This document shows positions 34,028 through 41,800 of a stretch of 43,804 nucleotides of DNA, piece after piece. Each line of letters begins with the position of its first letter. The stretch's first letter is position 1. Source of the stretch: Candidatus Latescibacterota bacterium (GTDB lineage: Bacteria; Latescibacterota; UBA2968; UBA8231); the NCBI GenBank assembly GCA_007571365.1, contig RKRN01000219.1, positions 1 through 43,804 on the forward strand, given 5' to 3'. The position numbers were made by a program, and so were the translations under genes. Below the pieces are notes generated by a model. That model was given only the letters and a program-made list of their open reading frames with translations, searched no databases and had not been told where the DNA came from.

Positions 34028-35017
34028 CTAATCCTCAAACGCCGCGTCAAAGGCCATGTCCGAGGGGGGAAAATCGACCTGTTTGACGAAGGCGGCCGCT
34101 TCTTTTGCGCCGTGGACGCGATCCATGCCACTGTCTTCCCACTCGACCGACAGCGGCCCTTGGTAGTTGATGCGGTTGAGGGCGCGAATGATTTCCTCGA
34201 AGTCGATATTGCCGCGGCCCAACGAGCGGAAGTCCCAATAACGCCGGCGATCGCCGAACTCGGTGTGCCCGCCGAATACCCCGGCCTCGGTCGGCGTCGC
34301 GGACCAGCCTACGTCCTTCATGTGGACGTGGAAGATGCGGTCGCTGAACCGGTAGATGAACTCGACGTAGTCCACGCCTTGGTAGCCGAGATGGCTGGGG
34401 TCGTAGTTGAAGCCAAAGGCCGGATGGCCGTCGAGGGCTTGGATGGCGCGCTCGGCCGAGGTGATATCAAAGGCGATTTCCGTGGGATGGACCTCTAGCG
34501 CAAACCGGACGCCGAGGGCTTGGTACTGGTCGAGTATAGGTTTCCAGCGCGTGGCAAAATCCGCGTACCCAGCCTCGATCATGTTGGGGGATAGCGGTGG
34601 GAAGGAATAGAGCAGGTGCCAAATCGAGGAGCCGGTAAAGCCGTTGACCACATTGACCCCGAGCCGGGCGGCCGCTTGCCCAGTGGCGATCATTTCTGCG
34701 GCGGCGCGCTGGCGCACGCCCTCTGGGTCGCCGTCGCCGAAGATGCGCTCGGGCAGGATGGCTTGGTGGCGGCTGTCGATGGCGTCGCACACGGCTTGGC
34801 CGACGAGGTGATTAGAAATGGAAAACAGCGCTAGATCGTATTGTGCGAGCAGTTCGCGCTTGGCCTGACAATAGGCATCTGTGGCTTGGTCAACTTCAAA
34901 GTGGTCTCCCCAGCAGGCCAGTTCCAAGCCGTCGTAGCCAAACTCAACAGCCTGTTGGCAGAGGGTCTCAATAGGCAGGTCGGCCCACTGGCCGGTGAAG
35001 AGGGTGACGGGTCGCAT
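34028..35017 (-). CDS. Sugar phosphate isomerase/epimerase family protein
   Basis: A 329-residue AP-endonuclease-2-like TIM barrel. Metal ligands of the family are visible: Glu in [12 protein letters not shown], Asp/His in NYDPSHLGY, His in [10 protein letters not shown] and Glu in [10 protein letters not shown]. Such enzymes isomerise or epimerise sugars and inosose-like compounds. RBS AAGGAG lies 8 nt before ATG 35017, after a good promoter (35055-35084). It is followed by SBP and permease genes with 2- and 0-nt gaps, so it likely acts on the imported compound or its derivative. No signal peptide, hence cytosolic. Confidence 0.9.
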   Translation of the reverse strand: MRPVTLFTGQWADLPIETLCQQAVEFGYDGLELACWGDHFEVDQATDAYCQAKRELLAQYDLALFSISNHLVGQAVCDAIDSRHQAILPERIFGDGDPEGVRQRAAAEMIATGQAAARLGVNVVNGFTGSSIWHLLYSFPPLSPNMIEAGYADFATRWKPILDQYQALGVRFALEVHPTEIAFDITSAERAIQALDGHPAFGFNYDPSHLGYQGVDYVEFIYRFSDRIFHVHMKDVGWSATPTEAGVFGGHTEFGDRRRYWDFRSLGRGNIDFEEIIRALNRINYQGPLSVEWEDSGMDRVHGAKEAAAFVKQVDFPPSDMAFDAAFED

Positions 35018-35054
35018 TGCAATCGCTCCTTGTTGGTGTTGGGATAAGAGGGAG

Positions 35055-35084
35055 TATATACGCCGGCCGTTACTTAGGTGTCAA
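35055..35084 (-). promoter_or_regulatory. Promoter of the isomerase-SBP-permease operon
   Basis: On the minus strand TTGACA (35084-35079), an 18-nt spacer and TATATA (35060-35055). The -35 is perfect. It sits between the FG-GAP gene stop and ATG 35017, which has AAGGAG about 8 nt upstream. Confidence 0.65.
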
Positions 35085-35094
35085 GACTGGGCCG

Positions 35095-35865
35095 CTAGCG
35101 GCCCAGCGACTTTTCCCGCCGGAGGTCGATGTCGAAGATGCGCAAGTAGCGGCCCTGAGACTCGCCGATGACCTCGGGAATCTGGTCCTCGTCGAGATCG
35201 AGCAGGCCCATGCGCTCGCCAAAAGGCTCGGTTGACTTCCATTCCAAGTCGAAGAAGCGGGCGTCGAACACGTAGCCGTCGTTGAGCACAATCTCGTCTT
35301 CGTCGTCTCCATCGACGTCGCCGATGAGAATCTGATGGGCCGTCAAGTCGGTTTGGTCGCTGCGCCACTGCTCGTACTGGTCGCGGCCATCGTACACGAC
35401 TAGGCGGCCATCGGCGCAAAACACAAGCTCGGGTTGCGGATCGTCGTCAATATCGCCGATAGTCAAGCTGGTAATGCGGGCGTATTCATTGGGCGAGTTG
35501 CTCCACAGCAGCGTGTAGTCTTGGGAGTCGAAGTAATACACGCGGCCGTGGTCGGTGTAGGCGATGATTTCGTCGAGCTGATCGTCGTTGATGTCGAGGA
35601 CGAACACACCGGCGATGGCCCCTTCGAGATAGTCGCTGTCCCACACCCCGGTATAGGTGTGGTCGCGCTCTTCATAGACGTGGAGCCGGCCATCGTTGTC
35701 GCCGAGCACGAGGCGAGCCGGGCCTTCGCCGGCCGGCAGGTGCTGGATATTGTCGAATTCGTCTAGGTCGCCGCTATAAGCCGGCCATGGGGCGGCTTGC
35801 TCGGTGCTAGACGCGGGGGAAACCAGCCATAACGCGCATACGATCAATCGCAACATGATGGTCAT
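35095..35865 (-). CDS. Exported FG-GAP/VCBS-repeat protein
   Basis: A 256-residue protein with a signal peptide (about residues 1-20) and at least four calcium-binding-like repeats: DINDDQLDEI, DIDDDPQPEL, DVDGDDEDEI and DLDEDQIPEV. These FG-GAP-type units usually form a beta-propeller that binds Ca2+ and partners outside the cell. The ATG 35865 overlaps the larC stop by one base (TAATG), with AAGGAG just upstream; ATG 35856 gives better spacing and is a fair alternative. It is the last gene of the M23-Minf_1886-larC run. Role unknown. Confidence 0.78.
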   Translation of the reverse strand: MTIMLRLIVCALWLVSPASSTEQAAPWPAYSGDLDEFDNIQHLPAGEGPARLVLGDNDGRLHVYEERDHTYTGVWDSDYLEGAIAGVFVLDINDDQLDEIIAYTDHGRVYYFDSQDYTLLWSNSPNEYARITSLTIGDIDDDPQPELVFCADGRLVVYDGRDQYEQWRSDQTDLTAHQILIGDVDGDDEDEIVLNDGYVFDARFFDLEWKSTEPFGERMGLLDLDEDQIPEVIGESQGRYLRIFDIDLRREKSLGR

Positions 35866-37082
35866 TACTCCTTGATGGCGGCGGCCCGAGCGGCCTCATA
35901 TACGGAGAGCAAGGGCACTTGGTGCTGTTGGGCTAGCCGCGTACAGTCCTCGTATTCAGGAGCGACGCGGCAGCGCTCGTCTAAATAGCTAAACTTGACG
36001 TTGACTTCCCCGTACGGGGTGGCAACGGCACGGACTTGGCGTTCCAAGACGCGGCGTTCCACTTGGTAATAGCGCAGGCCGATGGTCGTTGTTTCTCGCA
36101 GAACAATCGCGGCTAGCTCGTCCAAGTGGCCCGCCGGAGCGAGAACGCTGAGGACGTTACCTGGGCGGCCTTTTTTCATTAGGACCGGCGTGGTGTACAC
36201 GTCGAACGCGCCCTGCGCTAGCAGCCGGTTGAAGAGATAGCCGTACACTTCTGGGTTCATATCGTCGATATTAGCTTCGATCAGCAGGACGCGTTCGCTG
36301 GCCGGCGCACACGCACCCAAGCGCAGGCGCAATAAATTGGGGATGGCGTCTAAATCGCGGCGGCCCGCACCATAGCCGACGGCCTGTTGGCAAAAGGGCG
36401 GCTGCGGCCCAAAGGAACGAGCTAAGGTGGTGATGATCGCCGCCCCGGTCGGGGTGACCAGTTCGGCGCGGATATCGGTTTGCTCAGTCGGCACGTCGCG
36501 GCAAAGGGCCAAGACTCCAGGCACCGGCACCGGGTAGCACCCGTGCGCACAGCGCACAAAACCCGTGCCAAAGCGCAGGGGCGAAGCGCAAACCTCGTCC
36601 ACCGCTAAGAGTTGGAGGCCGGCCACGGCCCCCACTACATCTATCAGGGCGTCGAGGGTCCCCACTTCGTGCAGGGCGACTTCGGCCGGCGTGGCATTAT
36701 GCACCTCGGCTTCGGCTGTGCATAGGCGCTCAAATACGCGGATTGAGCGCTCCTTGACGACGTCGCCTAAGCGGCTAGCGGCAATGCGGCCGGTTATATC
36801 TTTGAGGCGGGTGTGGGTGTGGGTGTGAGCGGACGTGCGCTCGCCAGACAGATCGAGATGATGCTCAGCATCGGCCAACGGCGCGCCGGCCACGCAGACT
36901 TTGGCGCGGGTGGCGGCAATGGCGTGCCGGGCCGTGGATTCGCGCTCAATGGCAACGCCCTGTATGCCCAGCTTGGCAATTTCTCGGTTGAGGTCCGCTA
37001 GGGGGAGACCCGCGTCGAGCAGGGCCCCCAAGATCATATCGCCGCTGATACCAGAGAAGCAGTCGAAGTAAGCGATCTTCAT
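35865..37082 (-). CDS. larC: Nickel-pincer cofactor synthase LarC
   Basis: A 405-residue LarC protein that inserts nickel into the pyridinium dithiocarboxylate precursor to complete the nickel-pincer cofactor of lactate racemase-like enzymes. Signatures: AYFDCFSGISGDMILGAL at the N-terminus, LHEVGTLDALIDVVG, LVTPTGAA and LIEANIDDMNPEVYGY. A His-rich loop (HTHTHT, about residue 87) is a likely nickel-binding site; it gives a GTGTGG-repeat stretch at 36811-36827. Here it is one ORF, not split into larC1/C2 by programmed frameshift as in Lactobacillus. larB, larE and larA are not adjacent. It overlaps the FG-GAP gene and starts 15 nt after Minf_1886. Confidence 0.92.
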   Translation of the reverse strand: MKIAYFDCFSGISGDMILGALLDAGLPLADLNREIAKLGIQGVAIERESTARHAIAATRAKVCVAGAPLADAEHHLDLSGERTSAHTHTHTRLKDITGRIAASRLGDVVKERSIRVFERLCTAEAEVHNATPAEVALHEVGTLDALIDVVGAVAGLQLLAVDEVCASPLRFGTGFVRCAHGCYPVPVPGVLALCRDVPTEQTDIRAELVTPTGAAIITTLARSFGPQPPFCQQAVGYGAGRRDLDAIPNLLRLRLGACAPASERVLLIEANIDDMNPEVYGYLFNRLLAQGAFDVYTTPVLMKKGRPGNVLSVLAPAGHLDELAAIVLRETTTIGLRYYQVERRVLERQVRAVATPYGEVNVKFSYLDERCRVAPEYEDCTRLAQQHQVPLLSVYEAARAAAIKE

Positions 37083-37097
37083 CGTCGCGTCCCGCGC

Positions 37098-37505
37098 TCA
37101 GGGCAGGCGCTTGAGATCGGCCTTGCGCTTCTTCCAGTCAAACTCCTCGGCAAAATCGTACACATCGATGAAGTCTTCAATCCGGTCCTCGGCTGTCTTG
37201 CGCAGCAAATTCGCATTGACCAAGTTGAAGACAATCTCGCCAAAATCGCGCGTTTGCTCAATGCCCCAGTGGGCAAAGACCGAGCGGGTGAGCGGCCCGA
37301 ATTGATCGGCACTGTACTCGCTGATACCAAAGAGCAGATCCCGACCGCCGATGTGTCGCTTCGCTTCGCTCAAGGTCCCCTCGTTCTTGCCGAGCTTTTG
37401 CACTGTGTATCCTAGTGCATCGCACACAAAAAGATACGCATCGCTCTTGTAGCGCCCGTCGCGCTCGGCCAGATTTTCAATGTCTTGCAGCGTTTTTGAC
37501 TTCAT
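37098..37505 (-). CDS. Minf_1886 family protein
   Basis: A 135-residue protein of the Minf_1886 family, function unknown. Family features are clear: ERDGRYKSDAYLFVCDALGYTVQKLG at the N-terminus, RHIGGRDLLFGISEYSADQFGPLTRSVF, and FGEIVFNLVNANLLRKTAEDRIEDF, ending in an acidic DVYDFAEEFDW. ATG 37505 (MKSKTLQDIENL) is preferred; a frame open further upstream reads into the M23 gene. No clear ribosome-binding site is seen. It lies 25 nt after the M23 gene and 15 nt before larC, so it is probably co-transcribed. Confidence 0.85.
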   Translation of the reverse strand: MKSKTLQDIENLAERDGRYKSDAYLFVCDALGYTVQKLGKNEGTLSEAKRHIGGRDLLFGISEYSADQFGPLTRSVFAHWGIEQTRDFGEIVFNLVNANLLRKTAEDRIEDFIDVYDFAEEFDWKKRKADLKRLP

Positions 37506-37530
37506 CGAAAAAGGCGCTACGGCCCATAAA

Positions 37531-38823
37531 CTAAAGCGGCGCGGCTGTCGAGCTCGAGGCAAAACGCCAAGTGCGCGAGCCAAACTCGAGGACATGCACC
37601 AGCGCGTCGCGCTGGCGGACAAAGTCGGATAACAGATCGTCCGCTAGGATTGGGACGGCGTGGCTGGCATTGATGAGTTCGGCATTGATGTGGCGACCGT
37701 TTTTAATGAGTTCGTAGTGCAGGTGAGGGCCGGTCGCCAGTCCGGTGGCACCGACCTTGCCGATGATCTCTTTTTGCTGAACGCGCTGCCCCTGGCGAAC
37801 CAATATCTTGCTCAGATGCGCGTAGCGGGTGCGATAGCCATTGGGGTGGACAACTTCGACCAAGTTGCCGTAGCCGCCTTTCCGGCCAGCGAACGCGACC
37901 TGTCCACGGGCCGTAGTCCACACCGGGGTGCCTGTTGGCGCACCATAGTCCGTTCCTAGATGGGGCCGCTGCTTTTTGAGAACGGGATGGAAGCGTTGGC
38001 TACTGAAGTGCGAGGTGATGCGATTGACTGCGAGCGGCTTGAGTACGAACATTCGGCCGAGGGAGTGGCCGCTGGCGTTGTAATAGGCGGCTTCCCCCTC
38101 AGAGGCCGCATAGCGGACTGCCAACTCGGAAGCTCGTTCGCCTTCGTAGTGCGCCAACAGGACATCGCCGTAGCGGACGAAGTGCTCGCCGATGTAGAGC
38201 TTTTCAAAGACGACGCCTAGCCGATCGCCGCGCCGCAGGTCCCGCTGGAAGTCAATGACTGAGCCGAATATGTCATCGACAAGCGCGTCGCTGAGTGCAC
38301 CGCCTTCCCCGGCTGCGCTGATGGCGTTAGCGAGGTTGTACTTGATTTGCACTTCGAGCCGCTCGACCCGTCGCTCCAGCGGCAGTTGCAACTGGCGAGC
38401 AACGAACTGACCATCTTGCAATTCCACTTCTATCGGGCGATCTGGGGTGCGGTGAGGTGTATAGCAGAAGCGGCGAATGGCATCGCTGGTGTCAATTGCA
38501 ATCTCGTAGTAGTCGCCCGGCTTGACCTGCGCCGGATCGATGACCGCGTATAGTGCTTCGTACAGCCGTTCCAACTGGTGGCTCGGGACGCGATGCTGCT
38601 TGAGCGAGCGGTCAATGGAATCCCCGCGGCGCAGCGCGGCGACAATCGTTCGCGTAGAGTCGTCTGGTGGAGGCGGAATTGGGGGGCCAACAAAAGGCAC
38701 TTCCTCCCCGGGATGGGCGGCTATGGCCGCTGAGGATTGGGAGGACATCCCCAAGCGCAGCACCATAAGCGCAAGGCCACTCAACAAGATGCCCCAGAAC
38801 CTGATGGCAGATCCGAATCGCAT
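37531..38823 (-). CDS. M23 metallopeptidase (LytM), intact active site
   Basis: A 430-residue murein endopeptidase-like protein. An N-terminal signal-anchor (about residues 1-30) leads to a Pro-rich linker and a LysM/OapA-like region with LRRGDSIDRSLKQHRV. The C-terminal M23 domain keeps its zinc ligands: HLGTDYG, YAHLS and HLHYEL. It should cleave peptidoglycan cross-links in the periplasm. ATG 38823 is preferred; TTG 38829 is an alternative. It is the first gene of the leftward run with Minf_1886, larC and the FG-GAP protein, and diverges from rlmN. Confidence 0.9.
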   Translation of the reverse strand: MRFGSAIRFWGILLSGLALMVLRLGMSSQSSAAIAAHPGEEVPFVGPPIPPPPDDSTRTIVAALRRGDSIDRSLKQHRVPSHQLERLYEALYAVIDPAQVKPGDYYEIAIDTSDAIRRFCYTPHRTPDRPIEVELQDGQFVARQLQLPLERRVERLEVQIKYNLANAISAAGEGGALSDALVDDIFGSVIDFQRDLRRGDRLGVVFEKLYIGEHFVRYGDVLLAHYEGERASELAVRYAASEGEAAYYNASGHSLGRMFVLKPLAVNRITSHFSSQRFHPVLKKQRPHLGTDYGAPTGTPVWTTARGQVAFAGRKGGYGNLVEVVHPNGYRTRYAHLSKILVRQGQRVQQKEIIGKVGATGLATGPHLHYELIKNGRHINAELINASHAVPILADDLLSDFVRQRDALVHVLEFGSRTWRFASSSTAAPL

Positions 38824-38879
38824 ATTCAAGATTTTTGTTTATGGGAAGAAACTGGGGACTGACAACGGTTGGGAGATCG

Positions 38880-38907
38880 TTGACCAGTACCAACAAATTT
38901 TTAACAT
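38880..38907 (+). promoter_or_regulatory. Candidate rlmN promoter
   Basis: TTGACC (38880-38885), a 16-nt spacer and TAACAT (38902-38907), within an AT-rich intergenic region. A weaker TTGTCA/CATAAA pair exists on the other strand for the M23 run. Only a candidate. Confidence 0.35.
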
Positions 38908-38943
38908 ATATATTTTGCCATTTAATCGTCAAGGACTTTTAAG

Positions 38944-39990
38944 GTGGTTAGTCAGCGCTACGACCTAAAAGCTATGCTGCCCATCGAACTCGACCGGTTT
39001 GTCGGCGATCTCGACGAACCGGCGTATCGCACCCGCCAAATTTTCGATTGGCTCTACGCCAAGGGCGTCCGCGATGTCCGGCAGATGACCAATATCTCCA
39101 AAATTTTGCGGCAAAAGCTCGCCGCGCAGACGCGCATTACTTGTCTGAATCTCGTCAAGCGTCAAGAGTCAGCCACGGGCGAAGCGGTCAAATTCCTCTT
39201 TGAGCTACCCGCCGGACAGCGGATCGAGTCCGTGCTGATCGTCGATGGCACTCGGCGCACGGCCTGCTTGTCATCGCAAGTGGGCTGTCCGCTCGACTGC
39301 AAGTTCTGCGCCACCGGCCGGATGGGGATGATCGCCAACCTCGAAGCCGGGCAGATTGTCGATCAGCTCTTGCAGGTCAACCAGTTTGCCCGCGAGCGGG
39401 GCGAACGGGTGACCAATGTAGTGATGATGGGAATGGGCGAGCCGCTGCTCAACTACTCGGCGGTCGTGCGCGCCCTAAAGCTAATGCGCCTAAAAGAGGG
39501 CCTTGGGTTGGGAGGACGGAAACTCACGGTATCCACCGCAGGATACATTCCGGGCATTCGCCGACTCATGGCCGAAGATCTCAACGTGGGGTTGGCCATT
39601 TCGCTCAACGCCACGACCGACGAGATGCGCGAACAGCTCATGCCGATCAACCGCAAGTACAAGATCGCCGACCTCTTGGCGGTCGCCCGCGACTTTTTCG
39701 CCTGTCGCGGCTATGGCGTCACCTTTGAGTACGTGCTCATGGCCGGGTTGACCGATGCCGACGCGGACGCGCAGCGGCTAGCCGAACTAACCCGCGACAT
39801 TCCCAGCAAGATCAACCTCATACCCTACAACGAAACAACAGACCCCCACTTCCGCCGACCAACCCGTCAGCGTCTAGCGCAGTTTTACCGAGTCCTCAGA
39901 GGCTGCGGCGTCGAGTTTACCGTGCGCCACAGCCGCGGGCGGGACATCGACGCGGCCTGCGGCCAACTCTACCACTTACAAAAAAAATGA
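38944..39990 (+). CDS. rlmN: Dual-specificity 23S rRNA/tRNA methyltransferase RlmN
   Basis: A 348-residue radical-SAM enzyme that makes 2-methyladenosine at A2503 of 23S rRNA and A37 of some tRNAs. The iron-sulfur motif CPLDCKFC (Cys at about 115, 119, 122) and the preceding SSQVGC are clear, as are MMGMGEPLLN, VSTAGYIPGIRRL and LIPYNE. The methyl-carrier Cys pair maps to the last part (AACGQL) and the cluster region. GTG 38944 lies 8 nt after AGGA. Full length. It leads rightward with a YdjM-like gene following in a few bases. Confidence 0.95.
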   Translation: MVSQRYDLKAMLPIELDRFVGDLDEPAYRTRQIFDWLYAKGVRDVRQMTNISKILRQKLAAQTRITCLNLVKRQESATGEAVKFLFELPAGQRIESVLIVDGTRRTACLSSQVGCPLDCKFCATGRMGMIANLEAGQIVDQLLQVNQFARERGERVTNVVMMGMGEPLLNYSAVVRALKLMRLKEGLGLGGRKLTVSTAGYIPGIRRLMAEDLNVGLAISLNATTDEMREQLMPINRKYKIADLLAVARDFFACRGYGVTFEYVLMAGLTDADADAQRLAELTRDIPSKINLIPYNETTDPHFRRPTRQRLAQFYRVLRGCGVEFTVRHSRGRDIDAACGQLYHLQKK

Positions 39991-40000
39991 GTTGGCGATC

Positions 40001-40522
40001 GTGAACTTCAAAGGCCATATCTTGGGCGGGGCTGTCGCCGGGACCGGCGTGGTGCTAGGAGCGGTTTACGCCGGCTCGGTCGCATCTGACGACCTAACCA
40101 CCCAAGCCGCCATCGTCGGCACGGCGTTGTTCTTTTCGCTCTTTCCAGACTTAGACACGGCTTCGGTGGCGCAGCGGTGGTTCTTCCGCGCCGTCTTCTG
40201 CGTCTTGCTCTATCTGGGTTGGGCCGAGCACTACGAATTGGCGACTATAGTGGGCCTCTTGTGCGTCCTACCGCTTTTGGACCACCACCGCGGCTGGACG
40301 CACTGGAAAATTAGCCCATTCATCACCGTAGGGGTGCTGGGCACTAGCTACGAATACTGGCGGGCGCGGCAGGCTTTTTTAGGGGAATTTACTTGGGACA
40401 ACGTACACGCTCTGCTGGAAGAGCACGTGGTTTTCTTTATAGCCGGTATCGTCGGTTGGTACACCCACCTCTTGCTAGATGGGTGCTTCAAAGTGTTCCC
40501 CACCAGCCAAGACCACCACTGA
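40001..40522 (+). CDS. YdjM/DUF457-type membrane-bound hydrolase-like protein
   Basis: A protein of about 173 residues with four or so membrane segments. Motifs NFKGHILGGA at the N-terminus, FSLFPDLDTAS (Asp residues) and HHRGWTHW (about 93-100) with GWYTHLLLDG near the end match the DUF457/YdjM family of predicted metal-dependent membrane hydrolases. GTG 40001 (MNFKGH) is preferred; TTG 39992 is an alternative. It starts about 10 nt after the rlmN stop and probably shares its transcript. Its 3' end faces gerW, 6 nt away. Biochemical role unknown. Confidence 0.75.
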   Translation: MNFKGHILGGAVAGTGVVLGAVYAGSVASDDLTTQAAIVGTALFFSLFPDLDTASVAQRWFFRAVFCVLLYLGWAEHYELATIVGLLCVLPLLDHHRGWTHWKISPFITVGVLGTSYEYWRARQAFLGEFTWDNVHALLEEHVVFFIAGIVGWYTHLLLDGCFKVFPTSQDHH

Positions 40523-40528
40523 GGCGAC

Positions 40529-40900
40529 TCAGTCGCTCTCGGCGTTGGCGTCTTTGTCTTTCTTTTTGACGAACTTCTTGATCTTGGCAATGGCTTCGGG
40601 CACCAGCGCGATGATCGGACTCCACCCAGCCTCCTGCTCGCCGATGGACGCCACCTGCACCTTGCCGTCGGCATCGACGATGAGGAAAGCGATGGGTTCG
40701 ATGTTCGCGCCGCCGCCGGTCCCGCTCTGCCCCTTGCCCTCCAGCCCGCCGCCGGCCCCAAAGCCAAACGATATTTTCGATACCGGAATAATGGTCAAAT
40801 CGCCGGCCTGAAACGGCTGCCCGATGACGGTTTCGGTTTGCACGATGCGGTGCAACTCGCCTAGGACGCGCTCGACTAGGGTTTCTACGGACGATGCCAT
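40529..40900 (-). CDS. GerW (YtfJ) family protein
   Basis: A 123-residue GerW/YtfJ-family protein. The domain shows VIGQPFQAGDLTIIPVSKISFGFGAGGG, then GGGANIEPIAFLIVDADGKVQ and a basic tail with KKFVKKKDKD. In Bacillus YtfJ is a spore protein for germination, but this family is also found widely in non-sporulating bacteria and its general role is unknown. GAGGAG lies 6 nt before ATG 40900. It follows a DUF2953-like gene, mirroring ytfI-ytfJ order in Bacillus. No sporulation genes are in the window. Confidence 0.88.
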   Translation of the reverse strand: MASSVETLVERVLGELHRIVQTETVIGQPFQAGDLTIIPVSKISFGFGAGGGLEGKGQSGTGGGANIEPIAFLIVDADGKVQVASIGEQEAGWSPIIALVPEAIAKIKKFVKKKDKDANAESD

Positions 40901-40915
40901 GAAAAACTCCTCAAC

Positions 40916-41548
40916 TTAGATCGGGGTGCGAGAGTGCGCGGCCAACAAGCGGTATGCCACCTGCACACTAAAGCGCCCTAAGAGCAAAATTAACAAGCCC
41001 AAGTGCAAATAAGCGACCAAATCCAAGCGGCCAAAGGCCCCCACGCGCACAAAATCCGGGCTGACGTTTATTTGTACTTTTCCCTTGCGTGCGGCAAGCG
41101 CCTGTACATAGCCATAGACCCGCCCGGTTTGCGCCGGATCGGCAAATCCTAAACGACCTTGAACCCGCAACTTTTTGAGCCGAATAGTGCGCGGCAGGCT
41201 CGCCAATAGCCCAAGACTAGGCTCGATCAGCAGAGGCACGAGCGCACGTAGGTTTCGCGCGGCCTCTCGCTTGGCGCGTCGCCGTGCTCTTTGTCGGCGC
41301 TTTGCTTGGGGGCGCAACCGCAGGTAGGGATACGGCAGGAATTGGCCCAAGAGCACCGGCGCGATGCACAGGCCCTTGGGACCCCAGCGCAGCCCTAGCC
41401 CTAGCCCGCCCCAGAAAAAGGACAGCCGCGCTCCCCATTCCCAAAAGTCCGGCAGTCCCTCGCGCCGACCGCGCAAGGCAAAAGTCATGGGGGCGCACAA
41501 TCCACCGAGGCCGAGCACACCCAACGCGGGTAGTAGCCAGTCTAGCAT
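40916..41548 (-). CDS. DUF2953-like membrane protein (YtfI-like)
   Basis: About 210 residues. One or two N-terminal hydrophobic segments (LLPALGVLGLGGL) are followed by a highly basic stretch (RRQRARRRAKREAARNL, about 95-111) and a C-terminal domain with IRLKKLRVQGRLGFADPAQTGRVYG, which resembles DUF2953. Synteny with gerW just downstream supports it, since ytfI and ytfJ are neighbours in Bacillus. ATG 41548 is the likely start; the frame stays open to 41641. There is no good ribosome-binding site. Function unknown. Confidence 0.65.
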   Translation of the reverse strand: MLDWLLPALGVLGLGGLCAPMTFALRGRREGLPDFWEWGARLSFFWGGLGLGLRWGPKGLCIAPVLLGQFLPYPYLRLRPQAKRRQRARRRAKREAARNLRALVPLLIEPSLGLLASLPRTIRLKKLRVQGRLGFADPAQTGRVYGYVQALAARKGKVQINVSPDFVRVGAFGRLDLVAYLHLGLLILLLGRFSVQVAYRLLAAHSRTPI

Positions 41549-41729
41549 AAATATAAACAAGGACGCGGCTTTTTCGGCCACGCCGCGTTCCAAGCCGGGC
41601 GTCCGGGAAACGGCATAGCGGCGACTGAGGTGACAATGCACGATAGGGGATGGCTAAGCGAGCTTACAACCTAGCGGTACGCACTGGTTCAGTCAAGTTT
41701 TTCCAAGGATGCAGATATAGACGCCGGCC

Positions 41730-41758
41730 TTGACAGCACCCCGGTCGTATGTTAGGCT
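41730..41758 (+). promoter_or_regulatory. Promoter of the large exported-protein gene
   Basis: TTGACA (41730-41735), a 17-nt spacer and TAGGCT (41753-41758). The -35 is perfect and the -10 moderate. It lies about 43 nt before TTG 41801. Confidence 0.5.
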
Positions 41759-41800
41759 TAAACTAGACGTAAGTCATAGTTAAAAAGTAAGTTAGGCTTT

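Noticed and set aside
36811-36827. GTGTGG simple repeat as a regulatory or phase-variable tract
   Set aside because: It is explained by the His-Thr loop of LarC; it might vary in length but nothing shows phase variation.
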